Origin: Sulfurihydrogenibium azorense Az-Fu1
GTDB taxonomy: Bacteria > Aquificota > Aquificia > Aquificales > Hydrogenothermaceae
Direction of reading: 5' to 3'
DNA length: 64,000 bases
Assembly (NCBI RefSeq): GCF_000021545.1
Contig: NC_012438.1
Span: forward strand, 186,001-250,000
The notes below the pieces were generated by a model, which was not told where the DNA came from, did not search any database, and worked only from the letters and a program-made list of their open reading frames with translations. The translations under genes were made by a program, and so were the position numbers. Positions 62,348 to 64,000 of this stretch are shown here, one piece after another. Within the stretch, counting starts at the first letter, position 1; every line of letters begins with the position of its first letter.

Positions 62348-63182
62348 GTTAAAGATTTTTTTATCTATAATGTTTATTTTCATACTAAGTCTTTCAATTA
62401 TAAACTTTGTTAATTTGTACATTATAAACCAGCTTATATCAGATTACTTAGATATTCAATCCAGAGTATACCCAGATTTTTTTGAAAAAATGAAAGTTGA
62501 AAGTATTCTTGAAAAAAAAGAGAAGTATGCCACTGTTATATTTTTATGGGAAGCTTTTTTAGTACTTGGAACTTCTTTTGTTATTTACCTTGTAATGGAT
62601 AGATACATAAAAAAGGAACAAAGATACAAATCTTTTTTACAGCTTATAATTCTATCTGTGTCCCACAAATTTGGAAACAGTTTATCAAGTATTTTAACAA
62701 ATGTAGAAATTTTGAAAAACAAAGTAAACTCAAAGCAACTTGACAGGATTGAAAAAGTTGTTTTAGACCTTTCTAAAGATGTAAAGATTTTATCAGATAC
62801 TTTTAAAAAGTTAGAGTTTGAAGATAGAACTTATAAAAACGTTGATATAAAAGAAGTGATATTAGAATCTTTGAAAAATTTTGAGATAGAAGAAAAAAAA
62901 GTAATTTTAAATATAAAACCTATCGAAAAGTATGCAAATAAAACAGATATAGATTTAATAATCTACAACATCTTAGAAAACGCTTTTAAATACTCAGACA
63001 GATATATTCATATAAAAACTGTGAAAAGGTATTTAGTTATTAGAAACGACACAAAGGAAAACGTGGAGGGAGGAACAGGAGTAGGATTGTTAATAGTAGA
63101 GAGTTTGTGTAATCTTAATCAGATTCGGTTTTGTAAAAAAGTTAGGAAAAAAACTTTTACTATTTTTCTTGATTTTTCCTGA
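62337..63182 (+). CDS. sensor histidine kinase, atypical H-box
   Basis: A 281-residue inner-membrane kinase with two membrane helices (about 7-30 and 65-88) around a short periplasmic loop. The dimerisation helix has His110 in SVSHKFGNSLS, where the usual residue after His is acidic; the sequence HKFGN is unusual. The ATPase has the N-box NILENAFKYSD and a single G-box GGTGVGLLIVESL, shorter than typical. It is translated with the upstream response regulator. Because the H-box is unusual, phosphatase or kinase activity is not guaranteed. Its end overlaps convergent rpoZ by 23 bp. Confidence 0.85.
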   Translation: MKFELKIFLSIMFIFILSLSIINFVNLYIINQLISDYLDIQSRVYPDFFEKMKVESILEKKEKYATVIFLWEAFLVLGTSFVIYLVMDRYIKKEQRYKSFLQLIILSVSHKFGNSLSSILTNVEILKNKVNSKQLDRIEKVVLDLSKDVKILSDTFKKLEFEDRTYKNVDIKEVILESLKNFEIEEKKVILNIKPIEKYANKTDIDLIIYNILENAFKYSDRYIHIKTVKRYLVIRNDTKENVEGGTGVGLLIVESLCNLNQIRFCKKVRKKTFTIFLDFS

Positions 63183-63375
63183 TTATTTTAGCTTCTCCAG
63201 AAGCTATTTTATCGATAGCAATTACTGTCTTCTTTAGAGGTATTCCTTCCTCTGTTACATAGGTCTCAGCTCCAGTTTCATAAAGCTCTATTGCCAATTT
63301 AGATGCAGCATGAACCAGCTCATACCTACTTTTAACTTTTTTTAAAGCTTGCTCAATTAAAGGTCTTTGATTCAA
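63160..63375 (-). CDS. rpoZ: RNA polymerase omega subunit
   Basis: A 71-residue omega subunit: LNQRPLIEQALKKVKSRYEL and LVHAASKLAIEL, followed by TAIDKIASGEAKII-like sequence (VIAIDKIASGEAKI). It stabilises the beta' subunit in RNA polymerase and is the ppGpp site partner in proteobacteria. The frame is open to a GTG at 63384, but the GGAGG ribosome site overlaps that codon; TTG at 63375 has ideal spacing. It is just downstream of gmk, the usual gmk-rpoZ order. Confidence 0.9.
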   Translation of the reverse strand: MNQRPLIEQALKKVKSRYELVHAASKLAIELYETGAETYVTEEGIPLKKTVIAIDKIASGEAKIIRKNQEK

Positions 63376-63423
63376 AACCAGCACCTCCGAATTGTTTGGT
63401 AATCCAATATTATAACATGAAAA

Positions 63424-64000
63424 TTAAATCATCAAAGACTTTAAACTTTCATCTTTTATGTTGTCTAAGTCAAATCTACTTACTTTACATTTTTCTGCGG
63501 TGATGATACACTTTATTTGGTCTTTTGCTTGAAAAAGGTTATCGTTTACAACTATATAATCATACTCTTTCCAGAATGGTATTTCTTTCCTTGCAGTATT
63601 TAGACGTTTTTCTATCTCTTGCTCTGAATCTCCTCTTAATTTCATTCTATTTACAAGTTCTTCTAAAGATGGTGGGAGTATGAAAATGGTTATAACATCA
63701 GGATAAATCTGTTTTACCTGTTTCATTCCTTGGACATCTATAACTAAAACAACATCGTATCCTTCTTCAAGGAGCTGAAAAACATCTTTTTTAGGCGTGC
63801 CGTAATAGTTTCCATGGACTAAAGCATACTCTAAAAAGGCATTTTCTTGGATTAATCTTTCAAACTCTTCTTTTTTTATAAATACGTAATCCACTCCATC
63901 TATTTCATTTTTCCTTTTATGTCTTGTAGTGTAAGTTATAACCCTTCTTAAAAAAGGCAGTTCTTCCAGCAGAAGGTTTATTATTGTTGTTTTACCTCCT
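63424..64000 (-). CDS. gmk: guanylate kinase, partial (window edge)
   Basis: The 3' part of gmk, with the start outside the window. The visible N-terminal residues GGKTTIINLLLEELPFL are the end of the P-loop and first helix, then VITYTTRHKRKNEIDGVDYVF is the GMP-binding region (given in part), ALVHGNYYGTP, and VLVIDVQGMKQVKQIYPD with the substrate-binding acids. The enzyme makes GDP from GMP with ATP. An internal GTG (63894) would be a false start within this domain. rpoZ follows 40 bp later. Confidence 0.93.
   Translation of the reverse strand, partial: GGKTTIINLLLEELPFLRRVITYTTRHKRKNEIDGVDYVFIKKEEFERLIQENAFLEYALVHGNYYGTPKKDVFQLLEEGYDVVLVIDVQGMKQVKQIYPDVITIFILPPSLEELVNRMKLRGDSEQEIEKRLNTARKEIPFWKEYDYIVVNDNLFQAKDQIKCIITAEKCKVSRFDLDNIKDESLKSLMI

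Overview
The window is AT-rich, densely packed bacterial chromosome with short intergenic gaps, many stop/start overlaps and frequent TTG/GTG starts. A one-piece reverse gyrase points to a thermophile or hyperthermophile. The protein set (fused NuoCD, GltB without GltD nearby, lone gatA, DUF505-like protein, HemJ, short ArgA-type NAGS, dispersed biosynthetic genes) fits the Aquificales best, probably Hydrogenothermaceae such as Sulfurihydrogenibium. That placement is inference from recognised families, not a database result.

Layout. 1-1.5 kb (-): start of murF, a methyltransferase and an RlmB-type rRNA methylase. 1.6-9.1 kb (+): DUF2905 protein, queA, a zinc-sensing (CZB) diguanylate cyclase, ispE, tRNA-Gln, prs, a 2-hydroxyacid dehydrogenase and a PcrA/UvrD helicase. 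9.1-28.2 kb (-): MIP18-family protein, pyrC, an Rpn-type nuclease with an LQQG repeat, lepB, a secreted nuclease, gltB, a c-di-GMP enzyme/periplasmic protein/TonB-receptor trio, a histidine phosphatase, ArgA-like NAGS, lon, hsp20, trmD, gatA and a DksA-like protein. 28.3-40.5 kb (+): small membrane proteins, prepilin peptidase, ModE-like regulator, hldE-type nucleotidyltransferase, sirtuin, a frameshifted DUF505-like gene, tRNA-His, lipoamide dehydrogenase, purF, DJ-1/PfpI, an Xaa-Pro peptidase and mnmG. 40.5-43.1 kb (-): hemD, a K+ channel and an Nfu protein. 43.2-48.0 kb (+): tmk-holB-ricT-kdsD flanked by two PIN-domain toxin-antitoxin pairs, the first bracketed by a ~45-bp direct repeat. 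48.1-54.9 kb: a short RlmN paralogue, a small conserved protein, a 26-repeat CRISPR array with its probable leader, and the reverse gyrase gene. 54.9-64 kb: a complex I fragment (nuoCD, coiled-coil protein, nuoI, MidA/NDUFAF7 methyltransferase), leuB, nadC, hemJ, a two-component system, rpoZ and the edge-truncated gmk.

Most genes are housekeeping. The accessory signals are: the cas-less CRISPR array with two abnormal spacers (74 and 53 nt) and two adjacent spacers that are antisense to ribosome-binding-site/start-codon regions; the toxin-antitoxin module between direct repeats; the TonB receptor/periplasmic protein/GGDEF-EAL signalling unit; and the MidA methyltransferase beside a NuoCD that keeps the arginine its mitochondrial counterpart methylates.
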